This document shows, one piece after another, positions 8,355 through 16,083 of a stretch of DNA of 64,000 nt. The DNA lies in NCBI RefSeq assembly GCF_016863615.1, contig NZ_BOPF01000037.1, forward strand, positions 1-64,000. The letters are read 5' to 3'. This DNA comes from Virgisporangium aliadipatigenens (lineage in GTDB: Bacteria; Actinomycetota; Actinomycetes; Mycobacteriales; Micromonosporaceae). A program made the position numbers and the translations under genes. Within the stretch, counting starts at the first letter, position 1. The number at the start of each line of letters is the position of its first letter. Under the pieces are notes generated by a model. It was not told the origin of the DNA. It worked only from the letters and a program-made list of their open reading frames with translations, and did no database searches.

Positions 8355-9599
8355 ATGTATGGCAAGCGAATGTGGGCCGGCGGCCTGGTTCTGACGAACG
8401 TACTGCTGCTCGGTGCCTGTGGTGAGGGCGGCCCGGGGGCGTCGGGAGGTGATTTCTCGGGGGACAAGCTGGTGCTGGCGGTGCTCAACGACCAGTCCGG
8501 GATCTACAAGGACGCGTCGGGGCCCAACTCCGTCAAGGCGGTGAAGATGGCCGTCGCGGACTACAAGAAGAAGTACGGCGACAAGGCGGTCGTCGACAAG
8601 ATCGAGGTGACGTCGACCGACCACCAGAACAAGCCGGACATCGCCAACACCAAGGCGTCGGAGCTGTACGAGCGCGGGGGAGCGGACGTCATCCTCGACG
8701 TGCCCACCTCGTCCGCCGCCCTGGCCGTCGCCAACCAGGCGAAGAACCACAAGAAACTGTTTCTCGACGTCAGCGCCGCGACCACCGCGCTGACCGGCGC
8801 CCAGTGCAACAAGTACACGTTCCAGTGGGCCTACAACACCTACATGCTCGCCAACGGCACCGGCACGACCGTCACCGAGAACGGCGGCAAGAACTGGAAC
8901 ATCATCTACCCCGACTACGAGTTCGGCCAGAACATGACCAAGTCCTTCACCGAGGCGATCAAGAAGGCGGGTGGCACGGTCCAGGGCACCATCCCGACGC
9001 CGTTCCCGAACGAGAACTTCGCGACCTTCCTCACCAAGGCCGGCAGCACCAATCCCGACGTCATCGGCACGATGCACGCGGGCGGTGACCTGATCAACCT
9101 GGTGAAGCAGTTCAACGAGTCGGGGTTGAAGGCGAAGGGAATCGAGCTCGCCGTCGGGCTGATGCTCATCAACGACATCCACTCGTTGGGCGTGGAACAG
9201 TTCGCCGGCACGATGTTCACCGACGCCTGGTACTGGAACATGGACACCGAGGCGCGCACCTGGGCGGACCGGTTCAAGGCCGAGACCGGGACCCGGCCGT
9301 CCTTCGAACACGCCGGCAACTATTCCGCGGCGACCCAGTACCTGGAGGCGGTCCAGGCGGCCGGCACCGACAAGGCCGAAGAGGTCATCGCCAAGCTCGA
9401 AGGCAAGAAGCTCAACGACGTGTTCCTGCGCAACGGCGAAATCCGCGCCAAGGACCACTCCGTCGTCCACGACGCATACCTCGTGCGGGTCAAGAAGGCG
9501 TCGGAGGTGAAGGAGGAGTGGGACTACGAGGAGATCGTGGCCACGATTCCCGCGGCGAAGGCGTTCCCGCCCGCCGAGGCATCCGGCTGCTCCATGTGA
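8355..9599 (+). CDS. ABC transporter substrate-binding lipoprotein, Liv/HAAT type, 414 aa
   Basis: A periplasmic-binding-protein-like lipoprotein (peripla_BP_6 type) that captures the ligand outside the membrane. From ATG 8355 a short lipoprotein signal ends LLGAC; the ATG at 8316 in the same frame would add thirteen residues ahead of the signal. The mature part begins with KLVLAVLNDQSGIYKDASG, as in amide/urea/aromatic-acid binding relatives, and contains VILDVPTSSAALAVANQA and NIIYPDYEFGQNM. The FGQN hinge resembles binding proteins for non-amino-acid ligands, though this is only an impression. An attenuator-like hairpin follows. Confidence 0.85.
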   Translation: MYGKRMWAGGLVLTNVLLLGACGEGGPGASGGDFSGDKLVLAVLNDQSGIYKDASGPNSVKAVKMAVADYKKKYGDKAVVDKIEVTSTDHQNKPDIANTKASELYERGGADVILDVPTSSAALAVANQAKNHKKLFLDVSAATTALTGAQCNKYTFQWAYNTYMLANGTGTTVTENGGKNWNIIYPDYEFGQNMTKSFTEAIKKAGGTVQGTIPTPFPNENFATFLTKAGSTNPDVIGTMHAGGDLINLVKQFNESGLKAKGIELAVGLMLINDIHSLGVEQFAGTMFTDAWYWNMDTEARTWADRFKAETGTRPSFEHAGNYSAATQYLEAVQAAGTDKAEEVIAKLEGKKLNDVFLRNGEIRAKDHSVVHDAYLVRVKKASEVKEEWDYEEIVATIPAAKAFPPAEASGCSM

Positions 9600-9619
9600 G
9601 CCGTGCGCCGGCTTCGTAA

Positions 9620-9645
9620 CCCGGGCGTCCTTTCGGGCGCCCGGG
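9620..9645 (+). terminator. Intra-operon hairpin between binding protein and permease
   Basis: CCCGGGCG (9620-9627) pairs perfectly with CGCCCGGG (9638-9645) across a ten-base loop, with no T-run. Lying directly after the binding-protein gene, it could stabilise the upstream message or reduce read-through, so that the binding protein exceeds the membrane subunits. Confidence 0.6.
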
Positions 9646-9670
9646 GGTCAGCATCGCCGAAAGGGAGCAC

Positions 9671-10543
9671 ATGAACGCAGTGCTGCAGTACGCCGTACAG
9701 GGACTGGCGGCCGGTAGCTTCTACGCGCTGGCCGCCCTCGGGCTGGCGATCATCTTCGGTGTCCTGGGCGTGGTGAACTTCGCCCACGGCGCGTTCTACA
9801 TGCTCGGCGCGGTCGCCGCGGCCGTCCTGCTCGACCTGCTCGACCTCTCGCTGTGGTGGTCGCTGCTGGTGGTGCCGGTGCTGATGTTCGGCTTCGGCGT
9901 CCTGGTCGAACGGTTGCTCGTGCAGTGGCTGATCCGGCTCGACCCGCTCTACAACTTCCTGCTCACGTTCGGCCTGACGCTGGTCCTCGTGGAGCTGGTC
10001 AAGCAGCAGTACGGCGTGTCCGGGCTGCCGTACCGGCTGCCGGGCCCGCTGCGGGGACGCGTCGACCTGGCCGGCGTCGTGCTGCCCCGCTACCAGCTGT
10101 TCGTGCTGCTGTTCTCGGTGGGGATCTGCGCGCTCGTCTGGCTGCTGATGACGCGCACCAGGATCGGCATGATCGTCCGTGCGTCGACGGAGAAGCCCGA
10201 GCTGGCCCGCGCCCTGGGTATCAACGTGGGCCGCTGGGTGACCCCGGTCTTCGGCTTCGGCGTCGCGCTCGCCGGCCTGGCGGGTGTGCTCGCCGCACCG
10301 TTCCGGGCGATCACGGCCGAGATGGGCAACAACTTCGCGATCATTCTCTTCGCGGTCGTGGTCATCGGTGGGCTGGGTTCGATCGTCGGCGCGGTGATCG
10401 CGGGGTTCATGGTGGGTCTGGTGGAGGCGTTCGGGCAGGCATACGCGCCGACGTTCGCGCAGATCCTCATCTTCGTCCTGATGGTTCTGATCATTCTCGT
10501 CCGGCCCGCCGGGCTGTTCGGACGTAAGGAGGCGACGGCGTGA
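9671..10543 (+). CDS. livH: Branched-chain amino acid-type ABC permease (LivH-like), 290 aa
   Basis: An integral membrane permease with about eight hydrophobic helices. The family motifs GSFYALAALGLAIIFGVLGVV near the N-terminus and FGVALAGLAGVLAAPF in the cytoplasmic coupling region are present. The ribosome site AAAGGGAG precedes ATG 9671. Its stop overlaps the GTG of the second permease (GTGA), so the two subunits are made together. Confidence 0.9.
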   Translation: MNAVLQYAVQGLAAGSFYALAALGLAIIFGVLGVVNFAHGAFYMLGAVAAAVLLDLLDLSLWWSLLVVPVLMFGFGVLVERLLVQWLIRLDPLYNFLLTFGLTLVLVELVKQQYGVSGLPYRLPGPLRGRVDLAGVVLPRYQLFVLLFSVGICALVWLLMTRTRIGMIVRASTEKPELARALGINVGRWVTPVFGFGVALAGLAGVLAAPFRAITAEMGNNFAIILFAVVVIGGLGSIVGAVIAGFMVGLVEAFGQAYAPTFAQILIFVLMVLIILVRPAGLFGRKEATA

Positions 10544-11574
10544 CGCAGTCCGTGGTTACCGAGGCCCCGGCCACCGAGGCGGACGTTCCCTCCACGGGAA
10601 GCGATCCGCGGGTGCGCTGGGTCCTGCTGGCCGTCGGCCTGGTGGCGGCGCTGGCGCTGCCCTGGTTCGTCTATCCGCCGGTGGCGATGGACATCGTGGC
10701 GCTGGCGCTGTTCGCGATCGCCCTGGACATCCTGCTCGGCTTCACCGGCCTGCTGTCGTTCGGGCACGCGGCGTTCTGGGGCAGTTCGGCCTACGTGACG
10801 GGGCTGATCGCGACGCACTACGGCGCGCCGTTCCCGGTGGCCGTCCTCGCCGGCGCGGTGTTCGCGATGATCCTCGCCCTGCCCATCGGCTACCTGTCGG
10901 TGCGCCGGTCCGGGATCTATTTCGCGATGGTGACCCTCGCCTTCGCGCAGATGGTCTACTTCATCGCATATCAGTGGAGCGGGCTGACCGGCGGCGAAAA
11001 CGGCCTCCAGGGCGTGCCCCGGACATTCTTCGGCATCGACCTCGTGGAGACCGAGTCGTTCTACTTCTACTACGCGGCCCTGCCGATCATCCTGCTCGGT
11101 ATGTGGGGGGCCTGGCGCATCGTGCACTCGCCGTTCGGGCGGGTCCTGATGGCGATCCGTGACAACAGCCAGCGGGCCCGGGCACTCGGATACGAAGTGG
11201 AGAAGTACAAAGTCATCGCCTTCGTGCTCTCCGCCGGACTGACCGGCCTGGCCGGTGGGGTGTTCGCCATCAACCACGGTTTCGTCGCGCTGACCGAACT
11301 GCACTGGAGCACCTCCGGCGAAGTCGTGCTGATGACGGTGCTGGGCGGCATCGGCACGCTGTGGGGCGGAATTCTGGGCGCGTTCCTGACCGTGATGCTC
11401 GCCGACTATCTCGCCTCGTCCGGTTTTCAGGGCATCGACCTGGTCACCGGCTCGGTCTTCGTTCTCGTGGTACTGCTGTTCCGTCGTGGAGTCTGGGGTA
11501 CCGTTCGGCACCGATACCTGGCCCGGCGGTTACGCCGTGCCACCCGCCGCGGTGCGGCCGATACCCGGGAATGA
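10540..11574 (+). CDS. livM: Branched-chain amino acid-type ABC permease (LivM-like), 344 aa
   Basis: The second permease subunit: a polar 25-residue N-terminus, about ten hydrophobic segments, the LivM motifs ILLGFTGLLSFGHAAFWG and YFAMVTLAFAQM, and the ATPase-coupling loop RVLMAIRDNSQRARALGY. A basic tail ends the protein. Its GTG overlaps the LivH stop. The set LivG-LivF-binding protein-LivH-LivM is complete, so the importer is expected to be functional. Confidence 0.9.
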   Translation: MTQSVVTEAPATEADVPSTGSDPRVRWVLLAVGLVAALALPWFVYPPVAMDIVALALFAIALDILLGFTGLLSFGHAAFWGSSAYVTGLIATHYGAPFPVAVLAGAVFAMILALPIGYLSVRRSGIYFAMVTLAFAQMVYFIAYQWSGLTGGENGLQGVPRTFFGIDLVETESFYFYYAALPIILLGMWGAWRIVHSPFGRVLMAIRDNSQRARALGYEVEKYKVIAFVLSAGLTGLAGGVFAINHGFVALTELHWSTSGEVVLMTVLGGIGTLWGGILGAFLTVMLADYLASSGFQGIDLVTGSVFVLVVLLFRRGVWGTVRHRYLARRLRRATRRGAADTRE

Positions 11575-11614
11575 CGTTCGCGCAACGCCACGTAAGGAGA
11601 GAGGGCGCCGGTCG

Positions 11615-12292
11615 GTGACTTCGTGGAAAATAAACGAGACCAAGTACCGGATCTCGGAAACGGCGATGGCCCTGTTCCTGAAGGAGGGATATGCGAACGT
11701 CACGGTGGAAGCCGTCGCGGAGGCGTCCAGCGTGTCCCGCCGCACCGTTTTCCGGCACTTCGAGAGCAAAGACGAGCTCGTATTCCCGGACCACACCGAA
11801 CGCCTCGGTCTGGTGGAACGCTGCCTTCTCGAAGCCGCTCCCGACACGGATCCGGTGGACGCCGTCATCGCGGCCACGGAGGCGTCACTGCGCGATTTCC
11901 TCAGCCGTCCCGAGCTCGCCCTCCGGCGATACAAACTGACGCGCGTCGTGCCCGAGTTGCGGAAACGGGAAATCATCGAACACGAGCGGTACGTCGCATT
12001 GACCCGTTCGTTCCTGCGTGAGCGGCTGCCACCCGAAGCCCCGCCGTTCCAGTCGATGGCACTCGCGGCCCTCATCGACGCGATCCACCGATCGGCGCTC
12101 GGAAACTGGGTACGCGGCGGGGCGAGCGATCCCCTCGCCGAACTGGCGGCGGGCATGGAATGGGTTCGTCGCCTCATGGTCCACCAGTCGACCTTCACGA
12201 GCACTCCGCTGCTTCTGGCGGTGCTCCCCGACACGCCGCACGCCCGCCGCGTCCTCACCTCGTTGAAGGACGCCGCGGAGGAGGTGCTCTAG
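11615..12292 (+). CDS. TetR-family transcriptional regulator, 225 aa
   Basis: The N-terminal helix-turn-helix reads ALFLKEGYANVTVEAVAE then VSRRTVFRHFESKDEL, the standard TetR DNA-binding domain (residues about 10-58). The C-terminal ligand domain is unassigned. It starts at GTG 11615, 40 bases after the permease gene on the same strand; the purine-rich AAGGAGAGAGG upstream is farther away than ideal. Its place in the import operon suggests it senses the imported compound or a breakdown product. The inverted repeat at 5086 is a candidate operator. Confidence 0.85.
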   Translation: MTSWKINETKYRISETAMALFLKEGYANVTVEAVAEASSVSRRTVFRHFESKDELVFPDHTERLGLVERCLLEAAPDTDPVDAVIAATEASLRDFLSRPELALRRYKLTRVVPELRKREIIEHERYVALTRSFLRERLPPEAPPFQSMALAALIDAIHRSALGNWVRGGASDPLAELAAGMEWVRRLMVHQSTFTSTPLLLAVLPDTPHARRVLTSLKDAAEEVL

Positions 12293-12311
12293 CCATGAGA
12301 AGGGGCAGGAG

Positions 12312-13049
12312 TTGCCGAACCTGACGTTCGACTTCGCGGGGAGAACCGCGATCGTCACCGGAGCGGCACGAGGGCTGGGACTGGAGTTCGCCCGCCTCTT
12401 CCACCGGTCCGGGGCGAACGTGTTCCTGGTCGACGCCGACGCCGCCGAGGTCGTGCACGCCGCGGACGAACTCGGCGCGGTCGGCGTCGCCTGCGACGTC
12501 ACCAGCACCGCGGCCGTCGAGGCACTGGTGGACCAGGCGATCACGGCGACCGGCCGGCTGGACATCGTCGTCAACAACGCCGGCATCCTCCGCGACCGTC
12601 GACTCTGGAAGCTGTCGGACGAGGACTGGTCCGAGGTGCTGGACGTGCACATGGGTGGCACCTTCCGGCTGACCCGCGCCGCGGTTCCGGCGTTCCGGCA
12701 GCAGGGGTACGGCCGGGTCATCAACGTGACGTCGTACACGGGCCTGCGCGGCAACGTCGGGCAGGCGAACTACGGCGCCGCCAAGGCCGGGATCATCGGC
12801 TTCACGAAGACCGCGGCCAAGGAACTCGCGGCGTTCGGGGTGACCGTCAACGCCATCTCGCCCAACGCCGAGACGCGGATGATCGGCTCGATCCCCGAGG
12901 AGAAGCGTCAGGAGCTCGAAGCCGCGATCCCGCTCGGCCGGTTCGCGGCGCCCAGCGAAATAGCGGCGGCCGCGGCCTTCCTCGCCTCCGAAGAGGCCGG
13001 GTACATCACCGGAGTCGTCCTTCCCGTCGACGGCGGAATCTCGATATGA
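12312..13049 (+). CDS. SDR-family oxidoreductase (FabG-like), 245 aa
   Basis: A classical short-chain dehydrogenase/reductase. It has the cofactor loop TGAARGLG (near residue 16), NNAG, the catalytic Ser in NVTSYTGL, and the Tyr/Lys pair in YGAAKAG. An acidic residue after the second strand (FLVDADA) points to NAD(H). TTG 12312 is the likely start, with AAGGGG eight bases upstream. As the last gene of the operon it probably oxidises or reduces the imported compound or its CoA ester. Substrate unknown. Confidence 0.85.
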   Translation: MPNLTFDFAGRTAIVTGAARGLGLEFARLFHRSGANVFLVDADAAEVVHAADELGAVGVACDVTSTAAVEALVDQAITATGRLDIVVNNAGILRDRRLWKLSDEDWSEVLDVHMGGTFRLTRAAVPAFRQQGYGRVINVTSYTGLRGNVGQANYGAAKAGIIGFTKTAAKELAAFGVTVNAISPNAETRMIGSIPEEKRQELEAAIPLGRFAAPSEIAAAAAFLASEEAGYITGVVLPVDGGISI

Positions 13050-13119
13050 CCGGTGCTGTACCGGAGCGAGCCCGGTCGGCCGTAGTCTGCGTGATCATCC
13101 GGCGGAGGCGAAGGGTTCG

Positions 13120-13872
13120 ATGGGCGCGAAGACCGCACTACTGGCTTTCACCTCGGGTGAATTGCGGACCGCGCTGCGGGAAGTCGTGGAGGCCGACCCC
13201 GCTGAGGTCCTCGCGCTCGTGCGCGGAATACACCCCGGCTACGACGTAGCACCGATTGCCGACGGCGCGCTCGGCCGCAACATCTACCCGCCGGATGACA
13301 CCAGCTACGCGACCGTGCTCGCCGGGGCCGAGTTGTTCTGCGATCGCCGGCTCGTCTGTGACCCCCCGTCGCGGCTACCGGCAGGTCTGCTTCGGGCGGG
13401 AGGCGACCGGCGGATCATCATGCACGGGATGAACTCGGTCGCTGACTGGCTCTGCTTCGCGGTGTGGGAGAACGGCTCTCTGATCCGCTCGCTCAGCGTC
13501 TCTCCGCACGGCGGCATCGCGGAGAACATCGGTGAACCGTACGACTTCGAGCGGCCGTACTGGGCAGGCGAACGACCGGTCCGATCGACGTTGTCAGGAG
13601 ATCCGTACCCGCTGCCGTTCCACCCGTTGGAGCTGGGACAGGAGGCCTTGCGCGCGTTGTTCGGTTTCATCCTGGAAGGTCGTCCGGACCCGAGCGATGT
13701 CGACCCGTACGAGGTCCCGTTGCGAGGATTCCGTGTCGCTGACCCGACGGGGCGGGAACAGGCGGAACGCGAGGCCACGATGAGGCAACTGATGCAACGG
13801 ATGGGACCGCCGCGGCGCTACCGCATGAGGGCCGACGGCACATTCGAGCAGATCCGCAACGCCGAGGCCTGA
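13120..13872 (+). CDS. DUF6928 family protein, 250 aa
   Basis: The opening MGAKTALLAFTSGELRTAL is that of the actinobacterial DUF6928 family, and the body holds GRNIYPPDDTSYATVLAGAE and LSVSPHGGIAENIGEPYDFE. No catalytic motif or membrane segment is seen, and the role is unknown. AGGCGAAGGG precedes ATG 13120. It stands at the head of a run of three small, poorly known cytosolic proteins (DUF6928, DUF6193-like, NADAR) on the same strand. Confidence 0.75.
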   Translation: MGAKTALLAFTSGELRTALREVVEADPAEVLALVRGIHPGYDVAPIADGALGRNIYPPDDTSYATVLAGAELFCDRRLVCDPPSRLPAGLLRAGGDRRIIMHGMNSVADWLCFAVWENGSLIRSLSVSPHGGIAENIGEPYDFERPYWAGERPVRSTLSGDPYPLPFHPLELGQEALRALFGFILEGRPDPSDVDPYEVPLRGFRVADPTGREQAEREATMRQLMQRMGPPRRYRMRADGTFEQIRNAEA

Positions 13873-13951
13873 TCGCCACGTCGTGATCCGTCCGCGGGGT
13901 GAGTGGACAGCGTCTTGCAAGCGGGCGGCCCGGGGCATGCACGATGGAATG

Positions 13952-14650
13952 GTGACCGATGCGGGAGACGACTGGAGCCGAGCAGTTGTCTGGTATCCGG
14001 AGGTTGCCGCCGCAGGGGACGCGCGGCGCGCGTGGCAGGCCGAGTTCGACCGTCAGGCAGCCCCGCTTCGGGCGCATCAGCGGGAAGGCTCGAACCCGCA
14101 CCGCACCGCGACGGTCGAGAACGGCGAGCTGCACGCCGATCTGCTCCTGAGTCCCTGGAAGCGGCAGTTCTACCTGGCGCTTCGCGCCGGCCGGACCACC
14201 CTTCTGCAGGGGTACGCTCCGGACCTTGCGACGGCCGCCGAGGCGGCGCGGCTGTGGTTGTCCCGGGCGCGGCCCGGGCAGGTCGCGGCAGCATGGTCGT
14301 TTCTGGGGTCGGTGGCCCTGGCGGAGGCGCGGGAGCGCGGCGATCACCGGGAGTCCAAGTGGTTGTGGCTGTACGAGAACCACTGCGCGGATCGGGTGGC
14401 GGCGCGTCTGTCGGCGTTCGTCGCTCTGGCGTTCCACGAGCCGCGGCTGCGCGCACTGCGGCCGTACACCAGCCACTGGACCCTGTGCTTCAGCAGCACG
14501 CCACAGTGGCCCTTCAGCCGGGAACATCCCACGGTCACACCGGTAGAGGCTCCTGATCGGTACCTGGTCCGCACGCCCGACGGTCGAACCCACGACGAAA
14601 CCGACGCCCCCGGCGCCCTGGGACTGGTGATGGCTGAACTGCCGGGCTGA
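13952..14650 (+). CDS. DUF6193-like protein, about 232 aa
   Basis: The family is judged from VVWYPEVAAAGD near the N-terminus, the central TTLLQGYAPDLATAAEAARL and the mixed alpha/beta composition; it resembles DUF6193 proteins but the assignment is moderate. No signal peptide or membrane helix. GTG 13952 (or ATG 13949, one codon earlier) lacks a ribosome site; CACGAT ends six bases before the GTG, so the message may be leaderless. The role is unknown. It lies 79 bases after the DUF6928 gene and 71 bases before the NADAR gene. Confidence 0.55.
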   Translation: MTDAGDDWSRAVVWYPEVAAAGDARRAWQAEFDRQAAPLRAHQREGSNPHRTATVENGELHADLLLSPWKRQFYLALRAGRTTLLQGYAPDLATAAEAARLWLSRARPGQVAAAWSFLGSVALAEARERGDHRESKWLWLYENHCADRVAARLSAFVALAFHEPRLRALRPYTSHWTLCFSSTPQWPFSREHPTVTPVEAPDRYLVRTPDGRTHDETDAPGALGLVMAELPG

Positions 14651-14709
14651 TCCAACAGGAGCAGCAGATCGACGGCGGTTATCGAATGGCCGGTGCCGGC
14701 CGGCGCGGC

Positions 14710-14715
14710 TACGGT
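14710..14715 (+). promoter_or_regulatory. -10 box (TACGGT) of a probably leaderless gene
   Basis: TACGGT ends six bases before GTG 14722 and no ribosome site is present. Confidence 0.4.
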
Positions 14716-14721
14716 GCCGTG

Positions 14722-15864
14722 GTGACATGGCGCAAACGCACCTACCGCGACGTCGACGGCCAGCGGGTGGAGGGCACCTGGCGGCACGTGTTCGTTCGCA
14801 ACGGCGACGCCTACCATCTGGCCGACCTCATCGTCTACGCGGACGGTGCCATCGACTGCGGCCTCGGAGGACTCACCGACCTGGACGGACTGCGCACCGA
14901 ACTGCGCCGCGGTCGGGTCGCCACCACCCTTGAGGAAGGCTTACGGGCGTCGGCCCACCACGTGGCCGTCTGGCGCTTCGCCGAACCCCGTACCTGGATC
15001 GACGCGGACATGCTCCTCGGCGAGGTCGCCGACGAGATCGACCTGCTCAACGACCGGCCAGATGCGACCGGCCGGTGCCTGCTCGCGGTGCGGACCTACC
15101 TGGCCGATCCGACGCAGGACAACCGGCTTGTCGTCCGCGACCGCTACGAGGCTATCCCCGAGCATCTGCGCGTCTACGCCCTCGGCGACATGGACAACAG
15201 GGACCGGCCCTTGAAGGTTCTGGCCACCGCAGTGGGGGACACCGACCCGGACGGGGAGGTGGTGACCGCGGCCATGCACGCGGAGGCCGTCGCATACTTC
15301 CGCGAGCGCGACCGCGATCGCGTGCGGCGGGCGGAACGGATCCCGGCAGACGGCCCCGACGTGCCCGAGGCGCCGACGCTGACCATCTACCGCGGACGGC
15401 AGGAGCGCCCCGGCACGGAGGTACTCCAGAACGGCTGGCGAGCGCGCATCACGGTCAGCGAATGCAGCTATCCGTCCGTCACGCACGCCTACTGGGCGCT
15501 GTCGAGCAGCGATCCTGTCTGGCATGACCGCATCGCCGCAGCACCGTCCGGCGATGACGCCGCGGCCCTCGCCGAGCAGGCGCCACGCCGCGCCGGCTGG
15601 GCCACCTCCCGCCTGGCCGTCATGGCGGCACTGCTGCGCGCGAAGTTCGCCCAGCACCCGCAGATGGCGCGCACGCTGCTCGCCACCGGCGACGCCCGCA
15701 TCATCTACCTGGACCTCGGCTCCGCCTACTGGACCGCGGCCGGGCAGCGTGCCAACAACTGGATCGGCAGGCTCTTGGAAGTCGTCCGCTCCGAGTTGGC
15801 GGCGCAGGAGGCCGGCATACCCGCGCCCGGCGCTCAGGCCACCGGCCCCTCCGCTTTGCCGTGA
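14722..15864 (+). CDS. Two-domain protein with C-terminal NADAR domain, 380 aa
   Basis: The C-terminal third is a NADAR domain: VTHAYWALSSSD, an Ala-rich helix, WATSRLAVMAALLRAKFAQ, RTLLATGDARIIYLD, then the family's closing NNWIGRLLEVVR. NADAR proteins act on N-glycosidic bonds of ADP-ribose-like compounds, and some members reverse guanine ADP-ribosylation. The N-terminal half begins TWRKRTYRDVDGQRVEG and resembles a beta-rich domain of unknown function often joined to NADAR in actinobacteria. An earlier ATG exists at 14686, but the -10 box and homologous openings favour GTG 14722. A rare TTA leucine codon lies at 14941. No DarT-like toxin is adjacent. Confidence 0.75.
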   Translation: MTWRKRTYRDVDGQRVEGTWRHVFVRNGDAYHLADLIVYADGAIDCGLGGLTDLDGLRTELRRGRVATTLEEGLRASAHHVAVWRFAEPRTWIDADMLLGEVADEIDLLNDRPDATGRCLLAVRTYLADPTQDNRLVVRDRYEAIPEHLRVYALGDMDNRDRPLKVLATAVGDTDPDGEVVTAAMHAEAVAYFRERDRDRVRRAERIPADGPDVPEAPTLTIYRGRQERPGTEVLQNGWRARITVSECSYPSVTHAYWALSSSDPVWHDRIAAAPSGDDAAALAEQAPRRAGWATSRLAVMAALLRAKFAQHPQMARTLLATGDARIIYLDLGSAYWTAAGQRANNWIGRLLEVVRSELAAQEAGIPAPGAQATGPSALP

Positions 15865-16083
15865 ACCCGAGCGCCTTCAGGCATCCTCGCGCGCGATGAG
15901 CGTCTTGCCGCCAGGTTCGCCACCGGAGCCCGTCTGCCAACCGCTGCCCGCGGCTGTCTCGGCGGACGGCCCGGCTAGGGAATTTCGTCGATTCCGCCGC
16001 CCGCGGGGCGTTCTCGGGTGGCTTGTTCGAAGCGGTTCGCTAAGGTCGCTCGTCGCAGTCGACGAAGCATGGGGGTAGGAATC

